Positions 7,545-16,661 are shown, counted from the stretch's first letter. The stretch: DNA of 64,000 nucleotides from Myxococcales bacterium (GCA_020633335.1 JACKDU010000001.1:310001-374000), one strand, 5' to 3'. Program-made: numbers and translations. The notes: generated by a model from the sequence alone, not told the origin.

Positions 7545-10187
7545 TCAGCCGGGCGTGAGGCCGACGACCGCGCTCGACCACGCGGGCACCTTCACCTTCA
7601 CGCCGCCGCTGAGGATCGCCGCCCCGTCCTTCGACCCGAGATCGACGCCGCCGAGGAGCTCGCGGACGGCGTAGCTCGCCCCGGGGTCGATCCCGACGGC
7701 GTCACCGTCGTCGATCCGCACGCTGACGTCGGCGGTCGCGTCGCTGTCGTTGAGGACGAAGAGGTAGATCCGCGCGTCGCTGCGCCGGGCCCACGCGAGG
7801 TGGTGGAGCCCCTCGGCCGAGACCGCCGGCGTGACCCCGCCGAGGGCCGCGAGCTGGCGGGCGAAGGCCCGACCGTCGGCGAGGAGCGCGTCCGAGAGCG
7901 CGAAGTAGTCGTCCTGGTTGTAGCGGGTGAAGACGTTGGCGCCGATGAAGGCCCGCTTGCCGTCGGCGTCGTCGACCAGGTAGCCGACCACCGATCCGTC
8001 GTCGCCGAAGGGCTGGGTGCGCTCCCAGGCGAAGGGCTCGATCGGCGCGCCCTCCTGCCAGAAGGAGACGTACCAGTAGCTCTCGTAGGGGACGTGCTCG
8101 CCCGCGAGGTCGAGGTTGAAGTCGCCGGAGCGCGAGGCGTTCGGCCAGATCCAGTAGCCGTCCTCGGGCGCCGGGAAGAGCACCTGCGAGAGGTGATCGG
8201 TCGCCGGGCTCGCCTTCCAGTCGTCGGCGAAGCGCCCCGGCCAGAGGAGGTTGACCAGCACGCCGCCGCCGTCGACGTAGTCGGCGAGGAGCTCGGCGGT
8301 CTCGGGGGCGACGAAGTCGGGGTTCTGGAAGAAGACGACCTTGTATTTTGCGAGCGCGGCCGCGTCGACGAGGCGGGCGTCGACGACCGCGGGGTTGAGG
8401 CCGGCGTGGGCGAGCCAGCCGAAGAGCGCCGGGTTCTCGATCGCGTAGAGGCGCTGCATGTCCTCCAGGAGCCCGCCCTGCGGCGCGGCGTGGCGCCCCT
8501 CGTTGAGGATCGCCACCGCGTCGACGACCTCCTCGGCCCGCAGCAGGTCCTGGCCGTGCTCCGCGAGCATCTCGCCCCAGCGCTTGACCACCGGGTAGCG
8601 GGGGCCGGTGCTGCCGTCGGCCTTGATCGCCGCGAGGTAGTCGTAGGCCGAGCCGTCGAGGTTCAGCCCGTCGCGGATCACGTAGAAGGCCCCGCCCTTG
8701 AGGCCGCGGCCGATCGAGCGCGCGAGCGTCTGGTCGGTCGCCTCCGGCCGCACGTTGGGGTGGCCGAGGACCGGGTACTTGTAGAAGCCGCCCTGGATCT
8801 CGGCGGCGTAGGTGTAGCCCTGCGGGCCGGTCGCGAGGTCGCCGTAGTGGTCGTAGAGGCGGGTGAAGTAGTCGGGCTGGAAGGGCTGATCGAGGAGGTG
8901 GTCGTTGGTCGTGAATTGCTTGGGGTAGAGGTCCATCCCGCCGAGGCCGATCGCGTTCTTGGTCGGCCCGTCGTGGAGGAGGATGTTGCGGAGCGGGAGG
9001 TCGCCCGGCGCGAGGAGGGGGAAGGGCGAGTCGTTGGTGAAGTGGAGGACCTCGGGCGGCGCCCAGCCGAGCGCGACCAGCATCGCCTGGAGGCGGCCGA
9101 GGTACTCCTCGCTCTGGGCCTGGCCCGCCCAGTACCAGTCGGCGTACCAGGCGTTCTTCGCCCGCTCGCTGAGGCCGCTCCCGGGCTTCTGCTTGGGCGG
9201 CTCGACCGCGTCAAACGACGCGTGATTGGTCCCGTAGCGGGCGTTGAGGGCGGCGATCGACCCGTACTTCTTCTCGAGCCACGCGCGGTAGAAGTCGAGC
9301 GCGACCTCCGAGTAGTCGACGCCGCCGTAGCGGTCGCCCCAGTAGAGGTTGGTCTCGTTGTCGATCTGAACCGCGACGATGCAGCCGCCGAGGTGCGCCT
9401 GCGCCGGCTCCATCGCCTTCGCGTACCACTCCTCGACCGCCGCGAGGTAGGTCGGGTGGAGGAAGCTCGGCTGCCGCTGGCTCGGGTCGTTGGTCGGCGA
9501 GTAGGTCCAGAGCGCGCCGTCGGCCGCCCGCACCAGCGCCTCGGGGTGGGCCTCCTTCCACCACTCGGGGATCGCCCCGAAGGTCCCGAAGCCCCGCGGC
9601 CACTCCGCGGTGATCAGCGGACCTGGCTTGTAGACCACGTACATCCCGCGCTCGCAGGCGAGGTCGACGAAGCGGCCGACGTCGCGGGCCCCGCTGAAGT
9701 CCCAGACCCCGTCGGCCGGGTTGTGGAAGTCCCAGGGGACATAGGTGGTCACCAGGTTCATCCCCGCGGCCTGCATGAGGTCGAGGCTCTCGGCCCACAT
9801 CGCCTCGGTCTTGGCGGCGTCGAAGTCGGGGTCGCGGACCCGGAAGTAGTGGAGCTCGCCGCCGTAGAGGAAGGTCGGCACCCCGTCGATCCGGAGCTCG
9901 CCGTCGACGATCTCGACGTGGGGGCCCCCCGGGCCGCCGGTGGTCTCGCCGGTGGTCTCGCCGGCGCTGGTCGTGCCGCCGGTCGAGCCGGTCCCCGCGC
10001 TCGCGCTCGCTCCGCTGCTCGGGTCGCCGCCCGGGCCGGCGCCGCTGCTCCCCGAGGTGCCCGCGCCGCTCGTCGTCGCCTCGCTCGCGCCGCTCGTCGT
10101 CGCCGAGCTCGCGCCCCCGTCGTCGCCGCAGGCGAGCGGCAGGAGGGCGAGGAGGGCGAGGCCGAGGTCGCGGGCAGGCGGGCGCAT
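7545..10187 (-). CDS. GH35 beta-galactosidase-like lipoprotein, 880 aa
   Basis: Lipoprotein signal with lipobox LPLAC (Cys20), then about 80 residues of Ser/Thr/Gly/Ala linker. The catalytic TIM-barrel starts near residue 95 with the GH35 hallmark IDGVPTFLYGGELHYFRV and continues with MNLVTTYVPWDFHNP and YVVYKPGPLITAEWPRGF. The probable acid/base is Glu278 in VQIDNETNLYW; Glu463 in AAEIQGGF is the likely nucleophile (family knowledge plus position). The C-terminal third resembles the beta-sandwich and glutamine-amidotransferase-like segments of long GH35 enzymes. It would remove terminal beta-galactose from glycans outside the cell. It is alone, with no sugar transporter or regulator beside it. 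Confidence 0.88.
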   Translation of the reverse strand: MRPPARDLGLALLALLPLACGDDGGASSATTSGASEATTSGAGTSGSSGAGPGGDPSSGASASAGTGSTGGTTSAGETTGETTGGPGGPHVEIVDGELRIDGVPTFLYGGELHYFRVRDPDFDAAKTEAMWAESLDLMQAAGMNLVTTYVPWDFHNPADGVWDFSGARDVGRFVDLACERGMYVVYKPGPLITAEWPRGFGTFGAIPEWWKEAHPEALVRAADGALWTYSPTNDPSQRQPSFLHPTYLAAVEEWYAKAMEPAQAHLGGCIVAVQIDNETNLYWGDRYGGVDYSEVALDFYRAWLEKKYGSIAALNARYGTNHASFDAVEPPKQKPGSGLSERAKNAWYADWYWAGQAQSEEYLGRLQAMLVALGWAPPEVLHFTNDSPFPLLAPGDLPLRNILLHDGPTKNAIGLGGMDLYPKQFTTNDHLLDQPFQPDYFTRLYDHYGDLATGPQGYTYAAEIQGGFYKYPVLGHPNVRPEATDQTLARSIGRGLKGGAFYVIRDGLNLDGSAYDYLAAIKADGSTGPRYPVVKRWGEMLAEHGQDLLRAEEVVDAVAILNEGRHAAPQGGLLEDMQRLYAIENPALFGWLAHAGLNPAVVDARLVDAAALAKYKVVFFQNPDFVAPETAELLADYVDGGGVLVNLLWPGRFADDWKASPATDHLSQVLFPAPEDGYWIWPNASRSGDFNLDLAGEHVPYESYWYVSFWQEGAPIEPFAWERTQPFGDDGSVVGYLVDDADGKRAFIGANVFTRYNQDDYFALSDALLADGRAFARQLAALGGVTPAVSAEGLHHLAWARRSDARIYLFVLNDSDATADVSVRIDDGDAVGIDPGASYAVRELLGGVDLGSKDGAAILSGGVKVKVPAWSSAVVGLTPG

Positions 10188-10223
10188 GAGAAGCTCCGCT
10201 TACGCCCGCGGGTGCGCGAATGC

Positions 10224-10251
10224 AAGCGGCGGCCGTCGCCGGCCGCCGCTT
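10224..10251 (-). terminator. 12-bp perfect hairpin with TCGC loop
   Basis: AAGCGGCGGCCG at 10224-10235 pairs perfectly with 10240-10251; the loop is TCGC. It lies 26 nt downstream of the stop of the lipoprotein gene at 10278-10916 and before the GH35 gene. There is no U-tract, as for the other hairpins in this window. Confidence 0.55.
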
Positions 10252-10277
10252 CGTCGAGGTCTCGAGCGGGGCCCCCG

Positions 10278-10916
10278 CTAGTCGAGCTCGATCGCGTAGT
10301 TCACGACCATCTGCTGGCCGTTGAACTTCGGGAAGGTGTAGTCCCAGATCACCTTGCGGGTGCAGGGGACGACGCCGTAGACGTTGAGCGCCTCGGGGGT
10401 CTTGACGTTGACCCCGTCGACCCGCCCGGTCTTCCCCTGGATCCGGAACTGGAAGTCGATCGTCCCGCCCGGGAGCCCGCCGTTGTAGCAGGAGGCGAGG
10501 CTCAGGCACTCGTTGATCTTGTGCTCGATCTTCGCCATCTCGGCCATCAGGCGATCGTCGCTGAGGCGCTCGGAGCCGGCGTTCATGTCGAGGACGGTCG
10601 CCGCGTTCGGGTCGTAGGCGGCGACCCCCGAGTCGTCGACGGCTTCGAAGGCGGGCAGCGACTTCGGGTCCCGATCACAGGCGCCCCAGACCTCGACCGG
10701 CGCGGTCCGATCGTAGTCCTCCTCGTCCCAGCGCGTGCTCGAGGCGCACACGTCCTGCGAGTAGTCGATGATGCACTGGCCGCCCTCGCAGCGCGTCCCC
10801 TTGCCGCACATGCCGGCGCACTCGCCGGGCGCGTTCGAAGTGCTCTTGCCGCGGCATGAGGCGGTCGAGAGCGAGAGTCCCAGGAGCGCGAGGACGGTGA
10901 CCAAGCATCGTTGCAT
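10278..10916 (-). CDS. Lipoprotein with AgmX/PglI- or TonB-C-like C-terminal domain, 212 aa
   Basis: The signal peptide ends with STASC (Cys21). A Cys-rich knot follows (CAGMCGKGTRCEGGQC, residues 33-48). The C-terminal 100 residues (INECLSLASCYNGGLPGGTIDFQFRI...VPCTRKVIWDYTFPKF) fit the small alpha/beta domain found at the end of AgmX/PglI gliding-motility proteins, which resembles the TonB C-terminal domain. The function is unknown. A TATTCT hexamer lies 8 nt upstream of the start codon. The 183 bp between this start and the serA stop contain only GC-rich non-coding sequence. Confidence 0.7.
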   Translation of the reverse strand: MQRCLVTVLALLGLSLSTASCRGKSTSNAPGECAGMCGKGTRCEGGQCIIDYSQDVCASSTRWDEEDYDRTAPVEVWGACDRDPKSLPAFEAVDDSGVAAYDPNAATVLDMNAGSERLSDDRLMAEMAKIEHKINECLSLASCYNGGLPGGTIDFQFRIQGKTGRVDGVNVKTPEALNVYGVVPCTRKVIWDYTFPKFNGQQMVVNYAIELD

Positions 10917-11099
10917 GCGCAGGCAGAATAACAGTCTAGAGCCGGCGGTAGAGCGCCCGAGAAAGCGGACCCCGCTCGCAGATCCGCGCCCCAGACGCGG
11001 CCGATGCGGGGAATTCGCGGGCGCGCGGGGGCATGCTCGGAGACGCGCAGGGCCGCCGAGGGCCGGGTGATCGCGCCGCGATCGCCCGGGGATCAGGGA

Positions 11100-12332
11100 T
11101 CAGAGGATCCGCGTGCGCAGACTCGTCGGCAGGCCGGCGATCGCGTGGCAGAGCTCCCGCGCCTTCGGGTCCTCGCCGCCGAGCGCGAGGTCGACGATCA
11201 GGAGGCCGACGTCCTCGATCGTCCCGAGGCTCTGGCCGGTGACGTTGACCTCGGACTCGGCGACCGCGCGGTTGACCGCCGAGAGGACGCCGGGGACGTT
11301 GCGGTGGACGTTGATGATCCGGCAACCACCCTCGCGGAGGGGGGCGACGTCGATGTTCGGGAGGTTGACGGATCCCGTGGTCGATCCGTGGAGCAGGTAG
11401 GTGCCGAGCGCGGTGCTGACCTCGCGGCCGATGCTCGCCTGCGCCTCCTCGGTCGAGCCGCCGATGTGGGGGGTGAGGATCACCTGATCGAGCCCGCGGA
11501 GCTCGCTGACGAAGGGCTCGCCGGGGTGCGCCGGCTCGACCGGGTAGACGTCGATCGCCGCGCCCGCGAGGCGCTCCTCGTCGAGGGCCGCGCGGAGCGC
11601 GGGGATGTCGACGACCTTGCCGCGCGAGGCGTTGATCAGGTACGCGCCCTTGCGCATACAGGCGATCTCGCCGGCGCCGATCATCCCCCGGGTGAACTCG
11701 GTGTCGGGGACGTGGAGGGTGACAAAATCGCTCTCGCGGAGGAGCGCCTCGAGGCTCTCCGCCGGCCGCGCGTTGCCCAGCGGGAGCTTGGGGACGATGT
11801 CGTGGTAGATCACCGACATCCCCAGGGACTCGGCGATGACGCTGAGCTGCGAGCCGATGTGGCCGTAGCCGACGATGCCGACGGTCTTCCCGCGGACCTC
11901 GTGGCTGCCGGTCGCGCTCTTCCGCCACTCGCCGCGGTGGCAGGCCTGGCTCCGCGGGAAGATCTGACGCGAGAGCATGATGATCTCGCCGAGGACGAGC
12001 TCGGCGACCGAGCGCGTGTTCGAGAAGGGCGCGTTGAAGACGACTACGCCGGCGCGGCGGGCGGCCGCGAGATCGATCTGATCGGTGCCGATGCAGAAGG
12101 CGCCGAGGGCGACCAGGCGCGGCTCCGCTTCGAAGACCGCCGCCGTCACCCGGGTCTTCGAGCGGATCCCGACCATCAGCGGGACGTCGCCGGGGAGCGC
12201 GCGGAGGGCCTCAATCAGCTGCGTGTCGACCATCCCGCCGTTGTGGGTGTGGACGGCGACGCCAGAGCGGGTCAGCTCCTCATGCGCAGAGACATGGATA
12301 CTCTCGAGCAGCAGGGCGTGGGCGCGTGGCAC
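11100..12332 (-). CDS. serA: D-3-phosphoglycerate dehydrogenase, 410 aa
   Basis: Catalyses the first step of serine synthesis, NAD-dependent oxidation of 3-phosphoglycerate, in the cytosol. The N-terminal lid/substrate domain contains the typical VGIRSKT and LGAFCIGTDQIDL. The Rossmann motif GYGHIG is at residues 155-160; NASRGKVVDI and LTPHIGGSTEEAQ hold the catalytic Arg and His. The last 75 residues form an ACT regulatory domain (CRIINVHRNVPGVLSAVN), so serine feedback inhibition is likely. At 410 aa it matches the E. coli-type enzyme exactly in length and layout. The start is GTG; CATAGT at 12340-12345 lies 7 nt before it. It is divergent from trpS. Confidence 0.96.
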   Translation of the reverse strand: MPRAHALLLESIHVSAHEELTRSGVAVHTHNGGMVDTQLIEALRALPGDVPLMVGIRSKTRVTAAVFEAEPRLVALGAFCIGTDQIDLAAARRAGVVVFNAPFSNTRSVAELVLGEIIMLSRQIFPRSQACHRGEWRKSATGSHEVRGKTVGIVGYGHIGSQLSVIAESLGMSVIYHDIVPKLPLGNARPAESLEALLRESDFVTLHVPDTEFTRGMIGAGEIACMRKGAYLINASRGKVVDIPALRAALDEERLAGAAIDVYPVEPAHPGEPFVSELRGLDQVILTPHIGGSTEEAQASIGREVSTALGTYLLHGSTTGSVNLPNIDVAPLREGGCRIINVHRNVPGVLSAVNRAVAESEVNVTGQSLGTIEDVGLLIVDLALGGEDPKARELCHAIAGLPTSLRTRIL

Positions 12333-12393
12333 GGCGCGAACTATGCCCCATCGCCGATCTCCACGTCACCGATCAATTCGAGTGTGGCAAAAT

Positions 12394-12418
12394 AGTCGCG
12401 CTGGGCCTGTGCGCGACT
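12394..12418. promoter_or_regulatory. Inverted repeat in the serA-trpS intergenic region
   Basis: AGTCGCG at 12394-12400 and CGCGACT at 12412-12418 form a 7-bp inverted repeat with an 11-nt spacer, 28 nt before the trpS start. The flanks (GGCAAAAT and TTTGGCC) extend it imperfectly. It could be an operator between the divergent genes or a leader hairpin of trpS. It is the only AT-containing palindrome in this region. Confidence 0.35.
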
Positions 12419-12446
12419 TTGGCCCGGGAAAACGCGAGGATCCGCG

Positions 12447-13553
12447 ATGAATGTGCCCGCCTCCGCCCCCTCGGCGACCACCGGTCGCCGCCGCCTCCTG
12501 ACCGGCGACCGCCCGACAGGCCCCCTCCACCTCGGTCACCTCGTCGGCACGCTGCACAACCGCGTGCAGATGCAAGAGAACCACGACTGCTGGCTCATCG
12601 TCGCCGACCTCCACTCGCTGACGACCCGCTCGCGGCGCGAGCAGATCGGCGAGCTGCCGGAGCTGGTCCGCGAGGTCGTCGTCGATCTCCTGAGCGTCGG
12701 CATCGATCCCCAGCGGAGCACGATCTACCTCCAGTCCGGGGTGCCGGCGGTCTACGACCTGGCGATCCTCCTCCAGATGTTGATCCCGGCGAGCCGCCTC
12801 CGCGGGATCCCGACGATCCAGGACATGGCTCGCAACGCCGGGATCACCGACGACGAGGTGCCGCTCGGCCTCCTCGGCTACCCGGTGCTCCAGGCCGCCG
12901 ACATCCTGATGGCCCGGGCCGAGGTCGTCCCGGTCGGCGGCGACAACGAGGCCCACGTCGCCATCGCCCGCGAGATCGCCGAGCACTTCAACGCGCTCTA
13001 CGGCCCGGTCTTCCCGATCCCGCAGGCGATGGTCTCGAGCACGCCGACCCTCCCGGGCGTCGACATCATCACCGACGGCTCGCGGCGCAAGATGTCGAAG
13101 TCGGCGGGCAACTCGATCCGCCTCAAGGACACCCCCGAGGAGGTCGCCCGCAAGGTCGCCACCCTCCAGGGGCCGGGGGCCGGCAAGTCGACCCCGGAGG
13201 CGCTCGAGCGCTCGCCGCTCTTCGCCTTCGTCGACGCCTTCGTCACGGATCGCGGGGTCGCGTCGGCGCTCAAGTACGACTACCTCCGCGGGACGATCGA
13301 CGACGGTCGCGTCCACGAGGCGATCATCGCCGACCTCGAGGGCCTCCTCCGGCCGATCCGCCAGCGGCGGGCCGAGCTCACCGCCGACCCCGGGCGGATC
13401 GAGGAGATCGTCGTCGACGGGACGATCCGCGCCCGCGAGGTCGCCTACCAGACCCTCGGGCGGGTCCGCGACGCGATGGGCCTCGAGGGGCTCTGGAACG
13501 GCCTGGTGGAGGCGACGCAGAAGCGCGCCGAGGCCCGGCGGCGGCCCTACTGA
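12447..13553 (+). CDS. trpS: Tryptophanyl-tRNA synthetase, 368 aa
   Basis: Class I aminoacyl-tRNA synthetase that charges tRNA-Trp in the cytosol. The HIGH-type signature is PTGPLHLGH (residues 23-31) and the KMSKS loop is KMSKSAGNSI at residues 215-224. The segment VPVGGDNEAHVAIAREIAEHFN matches the TrpRS pattern for the ATP/Trp pocket. At 368 aa it is a little longer than the common 330-aa form because of a short N-terminal extension and extra C-terminal helices. A weak GAGG lies about 12 nt before the ATG. It is the only tRNA synthetase in the window. Confidence 0.95.
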   Translation: MNVPASAPSATTGRRRLLTGDRPTGPLHLGHLVGTLHNRVQMQENHDCWLIVADLHSLTTRSRREQIGELPELVREVVVDLLSVGIDPQRSTIYLQSGVPAVYDLAILLQMLIPASRLRGIPTIQDMARNAGITDDEVPLGLLGYPVLQAADILMARAEVVPVGGDNEAHVAIAREIAEHFNALYGPVFPIPQAMVSSTPTLPGVDIITDGSRRKMSKSAGNSIRLKDTPEEVARKVATLQGPGAGKSTPEALERSPLFAFVDAFVTDRGVASALKYDYLRGTIDDGRVHEAIIADLEGLLRPIRQRRAELTADPGRIEEIVVDGTIRAREVAYQTLGRVRDAMGLEGLWNGLVEATQKRAEARRRPY

Positions 13554-13622
13554 GGGTGATCGGGGGCGGACGCGCGCGCCGCCCTCGCCAGGGGCCGCGC
13601 GGATGCGCTAAAACCCGCGGCG

Positions 13623-14816
13623 ATGGCGATGAACAAGGCCAGCCGCGGGCGGATCCGACGCGCCCTGACGCCGCAGCTCCGGCGGGGGTGGGAGCGGGCG
13701 GTCTTCGCCAGCCCCGAGGAGGGCGGCGAGCGCCGTGAGGAGGTCCGCGCGGGCCCGGGTCCGGCGCCCGAGGGCGGGGCGATCGACGACGCGACGATCG
13801 CCGGGCTCCTCGAGGCCGCCGAGGCGGCCGCTGCCGAGGGCCTGGTCAAGCAGACGATCGTCGTCGACGAGCGCCGGCGCCTGACCTACGACGCCCGCCA
13901 CGGGCACCTCCGGGTCCGCACCCTCGACGAGGCCAAGGCGCTCAAGGTGATGGGCGGCAAGGCGCGGAGCCTGCGACCGGACACCAGCGCCGGGCTCCTG
14001 CGGGCGATCGGCATCATGAACGCCGACGGGACGATCTCGGCGAAGCACGCCCGCAAGTACAAGCAGATCTCCCACCTGGCCGAGCTCTGCCGGCCGACCT
14101 GGGAGCGGATCGTCGGCCAGCGAGAGGTCGACGCCGCGCGCCCGCTGCGGATCCTGGATCTCGCCTGCGGCAACGCCTACCTCTCCTTCATCCTCGCCGA
14201 GTCGCTCCGCCTCGCCGAGGTCCCGCTCCGCCTCCACGGGGTCGACGTCCGCGACGACGTGATCGACCGGGCGCGGGCGCGGGCCGCCGAGATCGGCATG
14301 GAGGGCCTGAGCTTCGAGCGGGCGACGATCGGCGAGGCGGCGGCGGCGGCCCCGGAGCGCCTCGGCGGCCCGCCGGAGATCGTCGTCGCCCTCCACGCCT
14401 GCGACACCGCGACCGACGAGGCGCTGGCGCTGGCGATCCGCGGCGGCGCCCCGGCGATCCTCTGCGTCCCCTGCTGCCAGCACGAGCTCGCCGGCCAGCT
14501 CGCGGCCGGCCCGGCGTCGGCGCTGCCGGTGCCGGCGATCCACGCCCACGGGCTCCTCCGCGGCGCCTACGCGGATGTCCTGACGGACAGCCTCCGCTGC
14601 GAGCTCCTGGCGGCCTGCGGCTACCAGGTCGACGTCGTCGAGTTCGTCGGCTCCGAGCACACCGCCAAGAACCTGCTGATCCGGGCCCATCGACGGTGGC
14701 CGACGGCGGCGGTCGAGCCCGGGCGCTGGCGCCTGGCGGAGGTGCGGGCGCTCACCCGCGGCCTCGGGGTCGACCCCTGCCTGCTCCGGCTCCTCGAGGG
14801 CGCCGGCGCCGTCTGA
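13623..14816 (+). CDS. SAM-dependent methyltransferase of the Methyltransf_32/METTL25 type, 397 aa
   Basis: Residues 1-130 form a conserved N-terminal region that includes GGKARSLRPDTSAGLLRAIGI. The SAM-binding motif I is ILDLACGNAYLSF (about residue 177), followed by LHGVDVRDDVIDRA (motif II) and VVALHACDTATDEAL. A Cys-Cys-Gln-His motif (CVPCCQHEL) sits near the end of the catalytic domain; together with LHACDTATDEAL it is characteristic of the Methyltransf_32 group that includes eukaryotic METTL25/RRNAD1 (family knowledge). The substrate is unknown; a protein side chain or rRNA is possible. No signal peptide. It follows trpS after 69 bp. Confidence 0.8.
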   Translation: MAMNKASRGRIRRALTPQLRRGWERAVFASPEEGGERREEVRAGPGPAPEGGAIDDATIAGLLEAAEAAAAEGLVKQTIVVDERRRLTYDARHGHLRVRTLDEAKALKVMGGKARSLRPDTSAGLLRAIGIMNADGTISAKHARKYKQISHLAELCRPTWERIVGQREVDAARPLRILDLACGNAYLSFILAESLRLAEVPLRLHGVDVRDDVIDRARARAAEIGMEGLSFERATIGEAAAAAPERLGGPPEIVVALHACDTATDEALALAIRGGAPAILCVPCCQHELAGQLAAGPASALPVPAIHAHGLLRGAYADVLTDSLRCELLAACGYQVDVVEFVGSEHTAKNLLIRAHRRWPTAAVEPGRWRLAEVRALTRGLGVDPCLLRLLEGAGAV

Positions 14817-14831
14817 GCCTGCGCGTCAGGT

Positions 14832-14849
14832 CATGTCCTAAGGGACATG
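14832..14849. terminator. Hairpin between convergent genes (CATGTCC core)
   Basis: CATGTCC at 14832-14838, loop TAAG, GGACATG at 14843-14849: a perfect 7-bp stem between the methyltransferase stop (14816) and the anti-sigma stop (14858). A nearly identical hairpin occurs at 23534-23553. Confidence 0.5.
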
Positions 14850-14857
14850 CGAATCGC

Positions 14858-15727
14858 TCACTCGACGATCTCGATCTCGTAGGGCCCGATCACCCGGGCG
14901 CGGGGATCGTCGGCCGCGGCCGGGGGCTCGCCCTTGAGCTCGCCGAGGTCGACGCCGACGACGAAGCGGAGGCTCCAGCGACCCGGCGCGAGCGGCAGGA
15001 GCTCGCCGAGCGTCCCGCGGAGCTCGACGACCCCCTGCTCCGAGATCGTCACCCCGGCGGTCGGCGCCAGCCGCCGCGCGCCCGCGCCGTCGCCCGCCCA
15101 GATCTCGAGGCCGAGCCCCTCGGGGCGGGCGATCGCCTCGTCCGGGCGGAGCACCCAGTGGATCGCGGAGTCGCGGCGGTAGCGGGCCGGGCCCTCGTGG
15201 GCGGCGTCGGCCGAGCGCTCGGGGCGGAGCTCCTGGTTGCGGACCATGAGGGAGTAGGGGACGAGCGCCTCGCCCTCGCCGCCCTCGCGCGCCGCCGGAT
15301 CGCCGAGCTGGATCCAGAGGGCGAGCGCGGCCGCGGCCGCGACCAGCGCGCTCGCGCCCCCGAGGAGGCCGCGGCGTCGACGGGCCGCGCGCTCGGCGAG
15401 GGAGATCACCGGGGCCGCGCTGGCGTCGGCGTCGGCGTCGGCGTTCGCGTCGGCGCTCGGTGGGGTCGTGTGGGTTTGATCCGCGGACGCGAGGGCGGCG
15501 GCCATCCGCTCGACCATCGCCGCGGTCTCGTCCTCCCCCAGCGGCGTGAAGAGGTCCGCGTGGAGCTCGACGTCCTCGGCCGGGTCGATCCCCGCCCGGG
15601 CCGCGCGGGCGGCCTCCGGATCGAGGTCGCCGGCGATCACCGCCTCCCACGGGTGGGGATAGCGGGCCTCGTGCTCGCGCTCGACCTCGGCGAGGCGGCG
15701 GAGGAGGTCGTCGTCGTCGTCGTCCAT
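14858..15727 (-). CDS. Probable membrane anti-sigma factor, 289 aa
   Basis: The protein begins with MDDDDDDLLRRLAEVEREHE; a helix-rich cytoplasmic part is followed by an Ala/Asp/Thr linker, one transmembrane segment (about residues 120-141, LLGGASALVAAAAALALWI) and a periplasmic domain with Ig-like strands (PGRWSLRFVVGVDLGE). Position directly after an ECF sigma gene and this topology support an anti-sigma role; a ZAS-type His-Cys motif is not seen. The ATG at 15727 was preferred to a GTG at 15736 because TAGAGT at 15735-15740 lies 7 nt before it, which also suggests its own promoter inside the end of the sigma gene. Confidence 0.65.
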   Translation of the reverse strand: MDDDDDDLLRRLAEVEREHEARYPHPWEAVIAGDLDPEAARAARAGIDPAEDVELHADLFTPLGEDETAAMVERMAAALASADQTHTTPPSADANADADADASAAPVISLAERAARRRRGLLGGASALVAAAAALALWIQLGDPAAREGGEGEALVPYSLMVRNQELRPERSADAAHEGPARYRRDSAIHWVLRPDEAIARPEGLGLEIWAGDGAGARRLAPTAGVTISEQGVVELRGTLGELLPLAPGRWSLRFVVGVDLGELKGEPPAAADDPRARVIGPYEIEIVE

Positions 15728-15734
15728 GGAAGCC

Positions 15735-15740
15735 ACTCTA
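15735..15740 (-). promoter_or_regulatory. -10-like TAGAGT before the anti-sigma gene
   Basis: TAGAGT ends 7 nt before the ATG at 15727, within the AT-rich stretch at 15735-15750, which is unusual for this window. It decides the start and suggests a leaderless transcript. Confidence 0.4.
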
Positions 15741-15747
15741 TATATCC

Positions 15748-16365
15748 CTATTCAGCGGGGACCTGGGATCTCTCACGGGCGAGCGAGCGGGCGAGCTTTC
15801 GGGTCCGCGAGCTCCAGGCGTCGATCGCCCCGCGGCTCATCCCGAGGGCCGCGGCGACCTCATTGATCGGCTGCTCCTCGACGTAGATCATCTGAAAGAG
15901 GAGGAGGCCGCGCTCGCTGAGGTGGGCCCGGAGCTGCTCGAGGAGGCCGCGGAGCTCCTCGCGGGACTCGATCATCCGGTCGTCGCGGGCGGGCTCGGGG
16001 GCGAGGTGCTCGAAGTCCTGGTGCTCGGTCGGCTCGTCGCTCCAGGGGTTGCCGCGGTGGCCCTGGAGGATCCGCGAGACCCGCTGGCGGGCGATCAGGC
16101 GGACGAAGGAGGCGAGCGAGCGGCCGCGCTCGGGATCCCAGAGGCGGAGGAGCTTGCCGCCGTCGGCGAGGAGGTGGAGGAGGACGTTCTGGCTGAAGTC
16201 GTCGACGTCCTGGCGTGGATCCCGCCGGGTGCTCCGGGCCCAGCGCATGAGGGCCACGCCGACCTCGACCTTGATCACCGGGAGGAGCTCGCGGCAGAGC
16301 TGGGTCAGGGCCGCACGGTCGCCTTCGAGCGCCCGCCGGACGTCATCGCGCGTGGCCCCGCTCAC
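15748..16365 (-). CDS. ECF-type RNA polymerase sigma factor, 205 aa
   Basis: Region 2 is recognisable around DVDDFSQNVLLHLL (about residues 55-68) and LASFVRLIARQRVSRILQ, the -10 recognition helix. Region 4 is EQPINEVAAALGMSRGAIDAWSSRTRKLARSLA (residues 162-194), a helix-turn-helix for the -35 element. Between them is an acidic linker (SDEPTEHQDFEHLAPEPARDD) longer than usual. It directs RNA polymerase to a target regulon, probably held in check by the product of the next gene. The GTG at 16365 is preferred to the upstream ATG at 16395, because TAGTGT at 16374-16379 lies 8 nt before it. Confidence 0.88.
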   Translation of the reverse strand: MSGATRDDVRRALEGDRAALTQLCRELLPVIKVEVGVALMRWARSTRRDPRQDVDDFSQNVLLHLLADGGKLLRLWDPERGRSLASFVRLIARQRVSRILQGHRGNPWSDEPTEHQDFEHLAPEPARDDRMIESREELRGLLEQLRAHLSERGLLLFQMIYVEEQPINEVAAALGMSRGAIDAWSSRTRKLARSLARERSQVPAE

Positions 16366-16373
16366 GGCCGGCG

Positions 16374-16379
16374 ACACTA
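16374..16379 (-). promoter_or_regulatory. -10-like TAGTGT before the sigma factor gene
   Basis: TAGTGT lies 8 nt before the GTG at 16365 and would be inside the coding region if the ATG at 16395 were used. The 280-bp region up to the divergent subtilase gene shows no other clear promoter. Confidence 0.35.
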
Positions 16380-16661
16380 GTGCGAGCCGCTGCAAATGTC
16401 ATCCGACGATCGCCGGCGCCCGCTGCGAGGCGCGGAGCGAGCGCGCACGCGGAGGGTCGCAAGCGCGCGCGCGCTCGATCGCGGCGCGCGACCGACCGCC
16501 GAGCCGTGACCTGACGACGTCGTCGCGCGCCCCGGGTGTCTGGCATGGGCGGGCCGGGTGTGGCGTCATCGGCCCGTCGTCGTCGGCCGCCGACGGTCTC
16601 CGTCAGATCCCGCGCGCCCGCTGCCTATGGCCCTCGGAGCCCCCCAGGGAGTCCCCTCACG

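Noticed and set aside
7800..10859. 1019-aa open frame on the plus strand
   Set aside because: It is antisense to the GH35 and AgmX-like genes; repetitive Val/Glu/Arg composition is typical of the shadow frame of GC-rich coding DNA.
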